From: Nelumbo lutea
Lineage: Eukaryota; Streptophyta; Magnoliopsida; Proteales; Nelumbonaceae
Length of the DNA: 64,000 bases
Assembly (NCBI GenBank): GCA_022828595.1
Contig: JAKGHH010000001.1
Span: forward strand, 143,921,017-143,985,016
Direction: 5' to 3'
Within the stretch, counting starts at the first letter, position 1, and the number at the start of each line of letters is the position of its first letter. Positions 35,796-46,861 of the stretch are shown in pieces. Below the pieces are notes generated by a model. That model was not told where the DNA came from and did not search any database. It worked only from the letters and a program-made list of their open reading frames with translations. Position numbers and translations under genes: made by a program.

Positions 35796-36803
35796 GTCTT
35801 TGGGTTAGATTTTCCATTGGTTTATAAGTAGTTTATGCCCAATGTCAATGTGTTTGACAGGGTCTCATCTAAAATATCCATTTCAAAATGTCAATTTTTT
35901 TCTTAAAAAAATTGCTAGATAGGCTTTAAAAATTTATTCCTAAAATTATGAGCATCACATATTTGGGTTCTCCAATTATTCAAGGCATAATTGATAAGAA
36001 AGCTCTAAATAACATCACAACTAAAATTAAGAAATTAGGGTTGGAAATTGAAAACTCCTTTTAAAAATGAAAGAGCTATCCTTATCAAATAACTTTTGAA
36101 TGTGGTTCTTCTATTTACAAGGCGCCAACTGACCACTCCATAAGGTCTCTTGGTAGTTGTAGCTAAGAGACATGGAATCAAATCCCACCTACACATGGGT
36201 TGGGGAGTTATGGGTTTAGGGGATGGGCCACCCATGTTTTGTAGACCCATGGAGCCAAAAAAAGAAAGAAAATGTAATTCATCTATTTCAAATGTCGTCC
36301 AAATGAACATTCCCTTAAAAATATTGATAAAAAATCCAAAGTCAAATCTTTTGAGGCCCAAAAGAAGTAGGGGAGCAATTGTATGACAAGTTAGAAAAGG
36401 CTTTACAAATTAGTGACTTTTATTTTTAGGAAAACCATTAAAAACCCTTGGAGTTTTTGAAAAATCTATGAGAAGTATTTTTCTCCTTTATGCTACTACT
36501 TTCATATTTGAATTTGAGGGAAAATCAAGTATTTTGTTGATTGTTTAAAATGAGATCAAAATAGGACAAATTGAGACCTCCATTGTTAACTTCTTGTTGA
36601 ATTGATAAGATGACATAAATGAAATTCTTTTATGCATCTTAAATAACTACACAATATGTTTGATTTTTTATTTTTTTGATTACTCACAATATATCTAAAT
36701 AAACATCTAAATCACAAAACTTAATGAAATGTAATTGTAATTGCATCGAGTATTTAGTTGGAAAATTTTAACTACACTAGGCACTTGAAACTATATGTTG
36801 ATT
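35796..36803. other. Intergenic, possible tRNA-derived SINE piece
   Basis: Mostly featureless. At 36145-36205 the sequence TCTTGGTAGTTGTAGCTAAG, followed by GGAATCAAATCCCACC, resembles the A and B boxes of a polymerase III promoter, as in tRNA-derived SINEs. No tail or target duplication was found. Confidence 0.3.
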
Positions 36804-37070
36804 CAAGGTTTTGAAGACCGACTCGGAAATAGAACCAGTTCGGGGACCAATTTTTGGGTCGTTAATTTAATCATTCAGGTTAAACGATTCGACCTTTGAT
36901 GTCATAAATGCATTAAAAACAAAAAATAATTATACATAATAAAAATAGCATAAAAAATAAATAAAATACAAGAAAAACATATAAGTTACAGAAAAGAAAA
37001 ACATCATATGAAAAACTAAAACCATCTAAATATAAAAACAATAAAATACATAAAACATAGAAAAAAAATA

Positions 37071-38402
37071 GGGAAAATTCCCGATTAGTACCCTGTACTT
37101 TGGGCCTAGTGCTACTTTGGTCCCCAAACTTTAAAACATGATAATTCAATACTTGAACTTTCAAAATGTGTCAATCTAGTACCTACTGTTAACCAGCCAT
37201 TAACCATCTGTTAAGTGGCATTTGAAAAAACACAAATGCCCTTCAAGTGCCATCTAATTTTATTTACCAATCATCCAAACGTTGATAGTAAATAAATAGT
37301 ACCAAATCATTGTCTCTTCTATTCAAGAAAGTTGGGGTCACATCTCAATGAGTATTTTGGTGACTCCAACTTTCTTGAATGGTTCTAGCAAAAAAACTTT
37401 CTTAAAAAGTAGAGGCAAGGATTTATGATTGTTCATTTTTTTATCAACGCTTGGATGGTTGATGAAGAAAATTAGATGAGACTTGAAGGGCATTTGTGTC
37501 TTTCAAATGTCACTTAACGGTTGATTAACAGGTTGATTAATGGTAGGTACTAAATTGGCACATTTTAAAAAGTTCGGGTACTAAATTGTCACTAGGGTTG
37601 TTCATAGGTCAGGTTGGATTGGTTTACTAGGGTTTTCCCAACCGACCCGACCTGGTCGGGTTACCTTAGATGAAAACTGAAACCGACCAAGTGTTAAACA
37701 AAACCGGCCTGGTCGGTTTGAGTCGGGTTGGGTCGGTTTGGGTTGGTTTCGGTTTTGCTCATGTACAAAAAAGACATAGAAGCCTAGAAGGCAATATCTA
37801 TTCTGAAAACTAAAAATTGAAAATTGAAAATTTTAAGATATTTTCTGAAAATATATTTAAAAAGTTAGAATTAGAATAGAAGACAAAAATTATCAAGAAA
37901 ATAGAAAGTCAAATTGTTTTATAGAAAGAAAGCTGAAATTTCTATATTTCAAGAAACTTTCTAAGTTCTAATATAAGTAAAAAATGACACCTAATTCTAA
38001 TTGTAATTGCCTAATTGGTTGCCTATTTAGTGAAAAATACTATAAAAATTAGGATAGAGACAACTTAGTTAAATAGGAACTAGAAGACTAGGTTAGGTTG
38101 TAATTAGGAACTAAGATAGAGGCAACTTAGTTAAGTAGGAATTAAGTCGGTTCGGTTTGGGTCGGTTTCGGTTTTCACACAAGAAAATCAAAATCGACCC
38201 GAACCATCAGTTTATGAATTTGTACAACCCGAAACCGACCGATGCTTATGAAAACCCGGCCAACTTGGGTTGGGTCGGTCCGGATTGGTCGGTTTGGTCG
38301 GGTTGGGCCTTATTATGAACAGCCCTAATTATCACATTTCAAGGTTTGGGGACCAAAATGACACTATGCCCAAAGTACAAGGTAATAATGGGGAATTTTC
38401 CC
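37071..38402. mobile_element. Long-terminal-inverted-repeat (Mutator-like) element
   Basis: Left arm GGGAAAATTCCCGATTAGTA; right arm, reversed, GGGAAAATTCCCCATTATTA. The arms stay similar for over 60 bp (TGTACTTTGGGC, TTTGGTCCCCAAA, GATAATT). The flank AAAAAATA occurs on both sides (37063-37070, 38403-38410), though in a poly-A context. No transposase. It is split by the hAT element at 37593-38327. Confidence 0.7.
37593..38327. mobile_element. hAT-like element family A, copy 2
   Basis: Begins TAGGGTTGTTCATAGG and ends TTATTATGAACAGCCCTA. Flanks are ATTGTCAC (37585-37592) and ATTATCAC (38328-38335), an 8-bp duplication with one change. The arms are rich in GGTCGGTTTGG words. It has the same length class and interior as 34807-35514. 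Non-coding. Confidence 0.82.
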
Positions 38403-39234
38403 AAAAAATACAGAAATTTCCAAAAATACAACAAAATGCACAAAAAAATACAGAAAAAAGTCTGAAAAATACAGTAAAAAGCATAACCGTCGTCGGTAAT
38501 GGTGGTGTGCCGGTGTTGGGAGAGAGGAAAAAACCACTGGCCGCCATTACAAAAACCACCGGTCGTCCCTTTCCACTGCGAAAACAACCAGTCACCGCTT
38601 ATAAAGAAAAATATAAAAACAACTGGTCGCCGCTTATAAGAAAAATATAAAAAAGTTAAAAACCTACCGATGGCCGCTGCAAATCCTTGACACTCAATCG
38701 CTGGTCATCAGTCATTGTGAATCGCCTTGAGTTGCCACCGCGCAAGTCGTCAAAGGTGAGCACCTGAGCGGCTAACAGTGAGAATAGAAAGGGAACAGGG
38801 AAAATCGAAAATTCAAGCATGCAAAGGTTCGTTCAAACCCTACCACCCTAGCCCAATTAATTGGAGTTGGGACGTGGGCGTAATTTTATTTTTTCCTTTT
38901 TATGTTTTTTTATTTCAAAAAAAATTTAACCCGCAAATTGCTGCGCAGGTTGAAAGGTTAGTAGTTTGACCGCACGGGTCAGCGATTCTCTAACCTTTTC
39001 AACGGTTTTCTAAGAATCCCTCGTTTTAGTTTAACTTTAATTAGAACTAGAGACTTGACTGGTTTCCAATTTTTCTGGTTCAACCGTCTAGCCTGGTCTA
39101 GTTTTGAAAACATTGTGTTGATTTGTAAATGAATTACAATTTATTGAAATCTATAAGAAGTGGCAATAGATTTCTAAGGCTTTTAGACTTTTTCTTGATT
39201 TAAAATACCCATCTTTGAATTTGGTCTCTCTCTC

Positions 39235-39715
39235 TCTCTCTTAGGAATGGAAATTTTCCCCATCCTCGATAGGACTCAATTTCCCCGACCTAATGGGGGG
39301 TCAAGGATGGGGATTGAGGTTCCTACCCCACCCCGACCCTGATTATATATATATATATATATACAATGTTTTCAACATGGCCAGTCGAACCGTTTGAACT
39401 ATCACCCAGCCAGGATTCCAGGTATGGTTCATCCAAGACCCGTCAGACAATCAAAACCATTCAACCCAACCAATTCGATCCGATGACCGGGCCACGGCTT
39501 GCACACTCAATGCATGCAAACTTTTGGAGGCCATAACTTTGCACTCCAATTTCCAATTGGGGTGATTTTTTTTTTATTTTGGGTAACCTTTTGAGATCTA
39601 TGCATCTCAAGGTGACCGAGGATGGAGGACAACTTTTTCCCTGGTAGGAATCAGGGACGAGGACGGAGATTAATTTCAGAATCGGGGTCGAAGACGGGGA
39701 ATATGATCCCTGTCC
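39235..39715. mobile_element. GGGGATGGGGA-type element remnant, interrupted
   Basis: Left part (39240-39340) has CCCCATCCTCG/GGGGATTGAGG words; right part (39600-39715) has GACGGGGAATATGATCCC and ends GTTGCCAC, the mirror of the usual GTGGCAAC start of such hAT-like elements. Between them is a piece starting CAATGTTTTCAAC (39363), the start of another GGTT-family insertion. An (AT)n run lies at 39342-39361. Confidence 0.4.
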
Positions 39716-39718
39716 CGT

Positions 39719-39719
<1 letters not shown>

Positions 39720-39758
<39 letters not shown>
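39720..39758. repeat. (CT)n microsatellite
   Basis: About 19 CT units without interruption. A shorter CT run lies at 39226-39241. Confidence 0.9.
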
Positions 39759-39759
<1 letters not shown>

Positions 39760-40946
39760 TATGAAGATATAAATTCTAAGTTGAATACTATTTTTTGTTT
39801 CATTCCATTCTCTCTCATTAAGTATCATATTTAAGGTTGACTTCCATTCTTTCTCATTGAATCATATGTTTAATGTAATTTTGTTTCTCATCATTAAATT
39901 TCACTAATTAAATTCACAAGTAACAATTTGAATAATACAAAAATTGTATATTGAAAATCAACAACAAAACCAATTTTAAAGTATGATAAATAAGAAAATT
40001 TTTTATTATTGATAGAAAGGGGATACAAAATTTAAAAATGTCTTGGCAATGAAACTACTTTCATGTTTGTTAAATGATATAATTGGAAGACAAAAATAAT
40101 AAAAAGAGAAAATTAATGTCTATTCCATCACCCTACTAAACATATCAAATGATTCAATGGTTTGATTAGTTAGGTCACCATGTTGTTGGTCAAGTTAATG
40201 TTTTTTTACAAACAAGCAATTTGGTGGATAGTAAACCTAAAATCCAGGTCAACTAACAATTCAGCGTATATTTTATTCTATGAACGTTTCGTGATACGTA
40301 TTTATTAAAACGTTGTCATATCATCATTAAGTCAACATTTTTCTCATCATGTTCATCCATACATATTGATATTCACAAATCAGCATTCTGCTTAGTAGCC
40401 GTAGGCTTTGAAATATATAGTCATGAAGAGTTCTTTTGTTTGGAATGCCAACCATCAAGGACTGTCCCAAGAGACCAAATTGCCCTTGCCCACATCTGCT
40501 CTCTATTTCCACAATCAAATTGCAGTTTCCCTACATACGCCAGCCTTTGATTCCTTTTTAATTTGTTCAATAAACATAAAGATGGAAGATAACCATTTTT
40601 ACCACCTTGAAAATGACTATTGATAGAACTTACATATAGAAAGATGGTTTTTACATGAAGCCAATATGAGTTGATTTCATCTTGCCACGTGTCGAAAACA
40701 AGTAAAAACATGATTAAAAGCCCATCTTCTGTATGAATAGCAACAATTTGGAAATTTAGTCTTTGTTCACATTGTAGTTTGGCTTTAATTTGGAGCTTAG
40801 ATTTTGATAATCTCTGCTTGAATTCCAAGCTAGTATCTATGTTTAATAAAGGAAAAAGGTAAAGATATACTGTATATAAGGAACAAGATTCCTTAGACAA
40901 CTCATGAGTCAATAAGTTTTGATTCTTGAAAATGAATGGCACCCAT
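39759..40946. other. Intergenic, Helitron-like and unassigned sequence
   Basis: 39790-39850 shares words (TCTCTCATTAAGT, ATTTAAGGT) with the inside of the Helitron at 28576, so part is probably Helitron-derived. The minus-strand frame 40942-40421 (173 codons) follows the pseudogene at 41350-40947 but shows no known domain; it may be intron or read-through sequence. Confidence 0.35.
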
Positions 40947-41350
40947 TCACCACGTACAATTATAGCATCTGTGTACCAGAGCTATGACCGAAGACTTTGG
41001 CATTTGATCATTTAGAGTTGTGATAGCATCTCCTTCAAAGGACAAGACAAGCTGTCCTCCCAGAGCTAAAGCCATCGGATTTGAACTTCTAGCCTTGCAG
41101 ATTGATAACATGAGTGAAGCATGCCCGTTCGATCCTTGATGAATAAAGCCATTCATGAGTCATGACTCAACAGTTCTGTACCCATCATTTATCAACTTTG
41201 TCTTGTCATGAATAAAAGCCCAACATTTGGGTCATAGAATGAGCTTCAACTAATCTGAGGAGATCTCAGACTCTTTTACGATCACAGCCATTGCATTGGA
41301 AGCAATGACACCAAATTCATTGTGGGACAAAAACGTTCACAACTTGGCTT
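40947..41350 (-). pseudogene. Unidentified protein-coding remnant with in-frame stops
   Basis: One minus-strand frame reads protein-like for about 120 codons, broken only by three stops. Pieces in order: HNEFGVIASNAMAVIVKESE, then WAFIHDKTKLINDGYRTVES, then MNGFIHQGSNGHASLMLSIC and SSVIALVHRCYN. The composition is that of a real protein rather than random sequence, but I do not recognise the family. The stops suggest a pseudogene; introns hiding them are possible. Confidence 0.35.
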
Positions 41351-42504
41351 CTCCCCACCTTAATACTAATTTCTAAATTAAAATTGCAATACAACATTCG
41401 GGAGTCAAGTCAGGACCATGATGAAAAGGACAGAAGCTGTAAAGTATAAGGACTACTCCATATCTTACTTTGCTTTATGCTTCTTTTCATCTTTGTAGAC
41501 AAAGCTATCTCAGTATTCTTCAAAAATACAGTGAATTCCTACTAAAAATTGGAGAGAGATAGAGAGAGAATCTATAATGGTTAATGCATATATTCAATCC
41601 CTAGATCGGTTGGTAGTTTCTTGGTAACAGATGCATTTCAACCTAGTCAGAGAAGTTTGGCTGCCAGATTGCCTGTGATGAATGAGCTTTAAGACTGGAT
41701 GGATATACTTAATAAATGAAAAATGCTTATCCACGTACCTAAAAGACAAAAAACTGGAAGCCTTATGAAGGACAAGCATATTCTCTACCACTATAGCAGT
41801 GTAAGGCAAAATTCATAGCAACTAATAGCTCTAGCTATTCTGTTTTATGTATCAAACACAGATTTTCCTGCTTGATAGGTGTTTGATGTAAAATTATTCT
41901 GAATTAACATGGCTAAGCTTCAAATGGATTGTATCCAAACTCAAGTTGGTTGGAAAGCTCTACTTTCCACTACTAACAAATATATGATTGTCTGGATGAT
42001 TGAATCGGGACAGGAAATGTCCAAACTGAACCCAAGCTGGATTTAGTTGGGGCAAGGACAATCCCCAGAGGCTGTTTAGGTAAGATGGGTCCTCATTTGA
42101 TGTAAAAAGGAGCTACTAAGTGGGTCATGGCGGGTTTTCAAGACTGAACCAGACCCTGCTGTCATACTCGAAAGACATAAAATCAGAAAGCTCGATGGAC
42201 CACACGTTTACTGGTTTAACTAGACGATTTAACCATCCATGATCCAAAAACCATAAAACAATCAGGACTAAGAAAATTCTCAGAATCACCATCAACAATT
42301 TACCAACTGGTCTGATCCGGGCCTGACAAACTGACGAGACCTGAATTTAATCCGGGTTGGAATAGCTATCAAACCTCGTAAAGGAGTTGGGACAGGTTCT
42401 TTCAGAAATGACCAACACTGGGAACCATTTTCACCCTTACACATTGGAAGCCCACGACTCTCTCTTTTGCCCATTGATTTTTCATCAATATGGGAAGATC
42501 TTAC
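41351..42504. other. Intergenic, hAT-like fragments only
   Basis: 42120-42260 contains GGTTTTCAAGACTGAACCAG and GGTTTAACTAGACG-type words of the GGTT family without clear ends. Nothing else was supported. Confidence 0.35.
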
Positions 42505-42849
42505 GAGTTCGGATTTACTCCTCACAGTGCGTGCCTTGCAACGATCTCACAACATGTTTCAATCATGCATTGGTGACGGGATCTGTTCTTCATAAATGGG
42601 CGCCTCACAGGCACATCCACTGTGCATTGGGAACATTTCCCGTAAATGATAACTAATAAATACGGGAGATGTTCTCAATGTATGATAGGATGTGCATATG
42701 AGATGCCAGGGTTGAGGAACAGATTCAGTCGCTTGAGGGACATCTTCACACGAATAAAAATTTACAGGTATGGAGATGTCCAGATGCACAGTTGAAACAT
42801 ATATGCTACGAGGTTGGTGTGACGCTTTGTGAGGAGCAGATCCGAACAC
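42505..42849. mobile_element. Foldback Mutator-like MITE, copy 4, with nested inner palindrome
   Basis: Left arm GAGTTCGGATTTACTCCTCA; right arm, reversed, GTGTTCGGATCTGCTCCTCA. Both flanks read AGATCTTAC (42496-42504, 42850-42858), a perfect 9-bp duplication. Inside lies a second palindrome (about 42580-42735) with GATCTGTTCTTCA and its mirror, and the CATTGGGAACAT / ATGTTCTCAATG pair that also occurs in the 22896 copy. Related to copies 1-3 by the arm start and centre. Confidence 0.75.
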
Positions 42850-42858
42850 AGATCTTAC

Positions 42859-43507
42859 TAGCTGCCAAAAAAACTTAATACTGATCAATTCAACAAAGAA
42901 AAACTTAGTACTGTCAAATTCATGATTAGGCAGCACAATCCTCTGACCCAGGGATTGGACTCTAAAACAAAGTGATGATCGTTGTAAATCATGATTAAAG
43001 TTTTAATCCTATTTATTTACAAAAGTTTAATTATATCTCTCGCTAAAGCCTAAATGCTATTGCTAATGAAGTGGGTGTGCTAACTTTTAAAAGAAGAGCA
43101 TTGTAAGCAAGCCTACTGATTACACAACAATTAGAGGGAGCAGTTTTTCCACAACCTTGAGCCCTGTAAGTCAAAAGAGATCAAACATGCAGAATCAGCA
43201 CTGCTTTGTCTTTCTCTCTTTCTGACTTTAGTGGGGCCGTTGGGGTGCTAATCCTCTCTCTACCCACAACACCAATGTGGTTCCGGTTGAATCTTTTCAA
43301 ACCCAACTAAATGTATAATGACTCATTGCTACCTTTGACAATTAATCCAATCCCACCCATTGTATAACACTTGCTCTAAAATCTTCATCTCCTCATACAA
43401 ACAAATCAACCCAAATCTTCATTTAGTACTAGCTTCTTGTTTCTGCGTGGATTATTGTGCTCACAACACCACCACCATATGTCCACTCAACAGTCTGCAC
43501 TTTCCTC
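42859..43507. other. Intergenic, no gene seen
   Basis: No exon, RNA gene or terminal repeat could be supported. Confidence 0.4.
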
Positions 43508-43510
43508 TTA

Positions 43511-43638
43511 GACTATGTTTGATTTGAAGGGAAAGGTAGGGAAAGGAAGGAAAAGGTAGAAAACCTATAAAAGATTTGTAAAGCTTTTCCTATCTTTCCC
43601 TTCCTTTGCCTACTTTTTCCTTCAAAACAAACACAGCC
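43511..43638. mobile_element. Tourist-like (PIF/Harbinger) MITE, copy 2
   Basis: Palindrome with left end GACTATGTTTGATTTGAAGG and right end, reversed, GGCTGTGTTTGTTTTGAAGG. Flanked by TTA on both sides (43508-43510, 43639-43641). Same family as 27597 and 62958. Confidence 0.75.
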
Positions 43639-43641
43639 TTA

Positions 43642-44290
43642 GTGTTATTGGAGATCTGAAGTCCACTCCTATACGCCTATAATGTATCATTTACTTTTAT
43701 CCTTACACAGAGCGGAAAACAGCCACAAATGGTGGCTAGAAATCTAACTCTTGGCAAAAACATTAAAGTTTAACGATCACAGGGGAACGGTCAGACTGAG
43801 TAGATGGTGTAATCCCTGTTTTCATCATAGGCTCTCAATTTTTTAGCCAATGAACGAGAAACATGGTAGGGCTAACACCATTTACTCAGCATGACTACTA
43901 CCACTGAATAAACATCCTAAAAACAATACCCAGGGCATCACTTGTTAGCCAATGAATCAGAGAGCAGAACTGTTTAGGCCCCTTCGGGTTGAAGAAGGAA
44001 AAAAGAGGAAACAAATGAAGAATTTAAATGACATTCTAAAGGATCAATTTTTTTGTATATTTTGGACTTAAGCTTTAATGTCACCATCAATGGATGATAA
44101 AAGGTAAAAATTACAAATTGAAAGAACAAGAGATACAAGAAAACACCAAAGTCAAAATAAGAGCTCAAGAATACTGTACATTTCCTCCATGGCATCATAG
44201 GATATAACAAAAAAAAAATGAGGGAAAGAGGAAAACTGTGGGAAGCAAAGAAAACGGACTCCTTTCTTCTAAATCTTATTCCCCTCTTCT
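43642..44290. other. 3' flank of the receptor kinase
   Basis: Downstream of the kinase stop codon (minus strand); should contain its 3' UTR. No other feature supported. Confidence 0.4.
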
Positions 44291-46861
44291 TCATGGATGC
44301 ACCACAGGTTCAATGTCTTTAAGGAGCCCAACTATCTGCTGCATGCTTGGCCTCTTCCATGGATGGTCAGCCGTGCATAGATACCCAATTCTTAGGGCTT
44401 CCTCCATTTGGGTCTCTGACCCTGTCCCACGAATTTTTGGATCAATTGCTCTTGAACCCTGGTTCTTTCTGACAAGTCCTCTCACCCAATTCACCAAAGT
44501 TATATCTTTCTCCTCTGGATAATCATCTGCAATGGGTTTCTTCCCTGTAATCAGTTCAAATAGAATAACTCCAAACCCATAAACATCCGACTTTGGTGTT
44601 GGTGAACCATCTTCTGCTTGGGAAAACTCTGGAGGCACATATCCTGGTGAACCACGAGAGATCTCATCCTCTAAACCATTCCCAAAAATTTTAGCCAATC
44701 CAAAATCAGATAGCCGTGGCTCCAAATTTGAATCAAGATAAACACTGCTAGCCTTAACATCTCTGTGAATTATAGGAGGGGAGCAACCATGGTGAAGGAA
44801 TGATAGTGCTCGGGCTGTTCCAAGTGCAATTTTATGTCTAAACCGCCAAGTTGTTAGTAGCCCTTCAGAGCCAACATTCTGGATTCCATTATTGTTATCT
44901 TCTTCCCATGTATCCGTGCTCCAATCTTCAGTAGTTTGAACCCCAAGAGGTAGATCATGAAGCAAATTCTGCAGATTCCCATTCTCCATGTAATCATAGA
45001 TTGCAATCCTCTGATCACCAGCTAAACAATAGCCAGTCAAGGGAACAAGATTGGGGTGTTTGATCCGACCAAGATATTCAAGCTCCTTTGCAGCTTCGTG
45101 GTCAGTCATGGTTGATCCATGTACCAAGACCTTCACAGCCACATGGATTCCTCCAGGTAGAAATCCTCTATAAACAGGCCCAAATCTCCCGTCAGCTAAC
45201 AAAGTTCCTCGGTCAAAGTGTGATGTTGCAGACAAGAGGTCGGCAAAGGTGAAATTTAGCAATGGCTTCTCAAAAATGACCACAGGAACTGAGTTTGCAT
45301 GCTTAACATCAGCAACCCAAGTGGTTGAGTCTGTCTGAAAAGAGAAGGGGCCTGAGATGTTGGGTTCTTCTTTGAATGAGAGTTGCTTAGATGCCCACCT
45401 TCTGGTTTTCCTTCTGCACCCAAAGGCAAGGCAGAGTAAGCCCACCAGAAGACAGACAATCGAAACAGTTATGGCCAGAGAAAGCTTGAGTCCCTTGTGT
45501 GTAGTGGTTTTTCTTCTGAAGAGATCTGGGTTCGCAGCTATTGGGCAGCTGTCCTGTGACCCTATGAAGGCAGTTTGCAAGGTTTCAGGTTTGAAGTTCG
45601 AAGCACAAAGTGTAAGATTGTTGTAAGAGAAGTTGAACTTCTTCAAATGAGGCAATTTTTCCAGCAGAGGAAATGGAATCTCTCCAGTTAGATTGTTCTG
45701 CGAAACGTCTATTACTTGAAGATTATCCGTTCTTAGAAATGGAATTCGGCCAGTGAAATGATTCTCAGAAAGGTCTAGTACAGTTAACTCACCCAATTGC
45801 GAGATAGCAGTTGAAATGCTTCCCGTAAGACTAGTCCGGGACAGGTTGAGGTATTCTAGATTTGAGAGATTTTCTATTTGGGGGAATTCCTGTTCCGGAA
45901 ATCTATTGCCGGCGAGATTGAGGTGTTTGAGATTCTTGGCTTGGTTCAAATCTTGGAATAATACTCCGCTGAGTTCATTTGCAGACAGGTCAAGGTAAAC
46001 CAAACGAGACCAATTGAAGCTGGAATTTAAATGTACCTGCGATATGTGACCTTGAAACTGGTTCCTACTCAGGTCGATAACCTCCAGTGGCTCCTGAAAC
46101 ACACCCATTACAGAACCTTGAAACATGTTCCCTGAAATATTAAGATAAGCGATTGATTTCAGGCCCAGGAAGTCCGAAGACCTTCCATGAAATCCATTCT
46201 CAGCAAGGTTCAAAGTTCTGAGCTTAGGAAATGCAGCACCGAAACCATCTGGAACAGTTCCATTGAACTGATTGTATGAAAGGTCGATTGAGACCAGAGA
46301 TTTACAATTAAGGATCCCTGGAGGAATGTTCCCTGAGAACTCATTTCGGTCTATTTTGAGAACTTGCAAGTTCGAAAGAGAGCTGATAGATGCAGGAATG
46401 TCACCGGAGAAGTTGTTGTTGGAAAGGTCGAGATTTTCCAGTACACCGAAGTTGCCAATGTTACTTGGAAGAAACCCAGAAAAATGGTTATGGGAGAGGT
46501 TGAGGGTCTTGAGAGTACTCCCTAAACCCCACAAATCCGACGACAAACCGGTAATATTGTTATTGCTCAGATCCAATGTTTGAAGCTTGCCGAGTTTTCC
46601 AATGGTAGAATCAGGGATGAAGCCAGAGAGGCCTAAACCAGAAGCCACTAAACCAATAACATTCTCTTCTTGATCGTCACATAAGACCCCTTCCCATGAA
46701 CAAACTGGAGCAGATGAGTCGAAAACAGATGAAGAGTAGTTTAGACCCATTTTCTTAAAGAAATCAGAGACAAAGAACTCATCTGTATTGGGTTGTTGGG
46801 AAACTAAAGGCCTAAAGAAGAGTGTGAAAACCAGAACAGAACTGAAAAAACCAAAACCCAT
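44291..46861 (-). CDS. LRR receptor-like kinase, At2g24230 type
   Basis: Intact single-exon frame of 856 residues; Arabidopsis At2g24230 is about 853. Order: signal peptide (1-21), LRR N-terminal cap with a Cys pair (54-61), about 13-14 leucine-rich repeats (roughly 90-415, [14 protein letters not shown]), a membrane segment (459-481) and a cytosolic kinase domain (about 550-852). Kinase landmarks: VAVK with Lys577, HRD at 699-701, DFG at 719-721, GYVPPE as the APE-type motif. Two departures from textbook kinases: the first glycine of the loop is Ala556 ([12 protein letters not shown]), and the catalytic-loop Asn is Ser706 ([12 protein letters not shown]). I recall the same KASS in At2g24230, so this looks like a family trait. 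A plasma-membrane receptor role follows from the domains; the ligand is unknown. Confidence 0.92.
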   Translation of the reverse strand: MGFGFFSSVLVFTLFFRPLVSQQPNTDEFFVSDFFKKMGLNYSSSVFDSSAPVCSWEGVLCDDQEENVIGLVASGLGLSGFIPDSTIGKLGKLQTLDLSNNNITGLSSDLWGLGSTLKTLNLSHNHFSGFLPSNIGNFGVLENLDLSNNNFSGDIPASISSLSNLQVLKIDRNEFSGNIPPGILNCKSLVSIDLSYNQFNGTVPDGFGAAFPKLRTLNLAENGFHGRSSDFLGLKSIAYLNISGNMFQGSVMGVFQEPLEVIDLSRNQFQGHISQVHLNSSFNWSRLVYLDLSANELSGVLFQDLNQAKNLKHLNLAGNRFPEQEFPQIENLSNLEYLNLSRTSLTGSISTAISQLGELTVLDLSENHFTGRIPFLRTDNLQVIDVSQNNLTGEIPFPLLEKLPHLKKFNFSYNNLTLCASNFKPETLQTAFIGSQDSCPIAANPDLFRRKTTTHKGLKLSLAITVSIVCLLVGLLCLAFGCRRKTRRWASKQLSFKEEPNISGPFSFQTDSTTWVADVKHANSVPVVIFEKPLLNFTFADLLSATSHFDRGTLLADGRFGPVYRGFLPGGIHVAVKVLVHGSTMTDHEAAKELEYLGRIKHPNLVPLTGYCLAGDQRIAIYDYMENGNLQNLLHDLPLGVQTTEDWSTDTWEEDNNNGIQNVGSEGLLTTWRFRHKIALGTARALSFLHHGCSPPIIHRDVKASSVYLDSNLEPRLSDFGLAKIFGNGLEDEISRGSPGYVPPEFSQAEDGSPTPKSDVYGFGVILFELITGKKPIADDYPEEKDITLVNWVRGLVRKNQGSRAIDPKIRGTGSETQMEEALRIGYLCTADHPWKRPSMQQIVGLLKDIEPVVHP

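Larger units (their letters stand above)
36804..39115. mobile_element. hAT-like GGTT-family element with perfect 8-bp duplication
   Basis: Left end CAAGGTTTTGAAGACCG; right end, reversed, CAATGTTTTCAAAACTAG. Both sides carry TGTTGATT (36796-36803 and 39116-39123), a perfect 8-bp target duplication that places this GGTT/CCAA-rich family with hAT elements. The inside is interrupted by the long-TIR element at 37071-38402. Its own AT-rich and GCCGCCAT-containing inner parts (36900-37060, 38411-38960) encode nothing clear. Confidence 0.75.

Noticed and set aside
36035..36361. 108-codon minus-strand frame
   Set aside because: Spans the possible SINE-like piece; no domain and no splice context.
27773..39123. 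One large composite transposon spanning 27.8-39.1 kb
   Set aside because: The separate target duplications show independent insertions, not a single unit.
42559..42936. 125-codon minus-strand frame
   Set aside because: Crosses the foldback MITE at 42505-42849.
45256..46583. Open frames on the plus strand and in another minus frame within the kinase gene
   Set aside because: Shadows of the 856-residue kinase frame.
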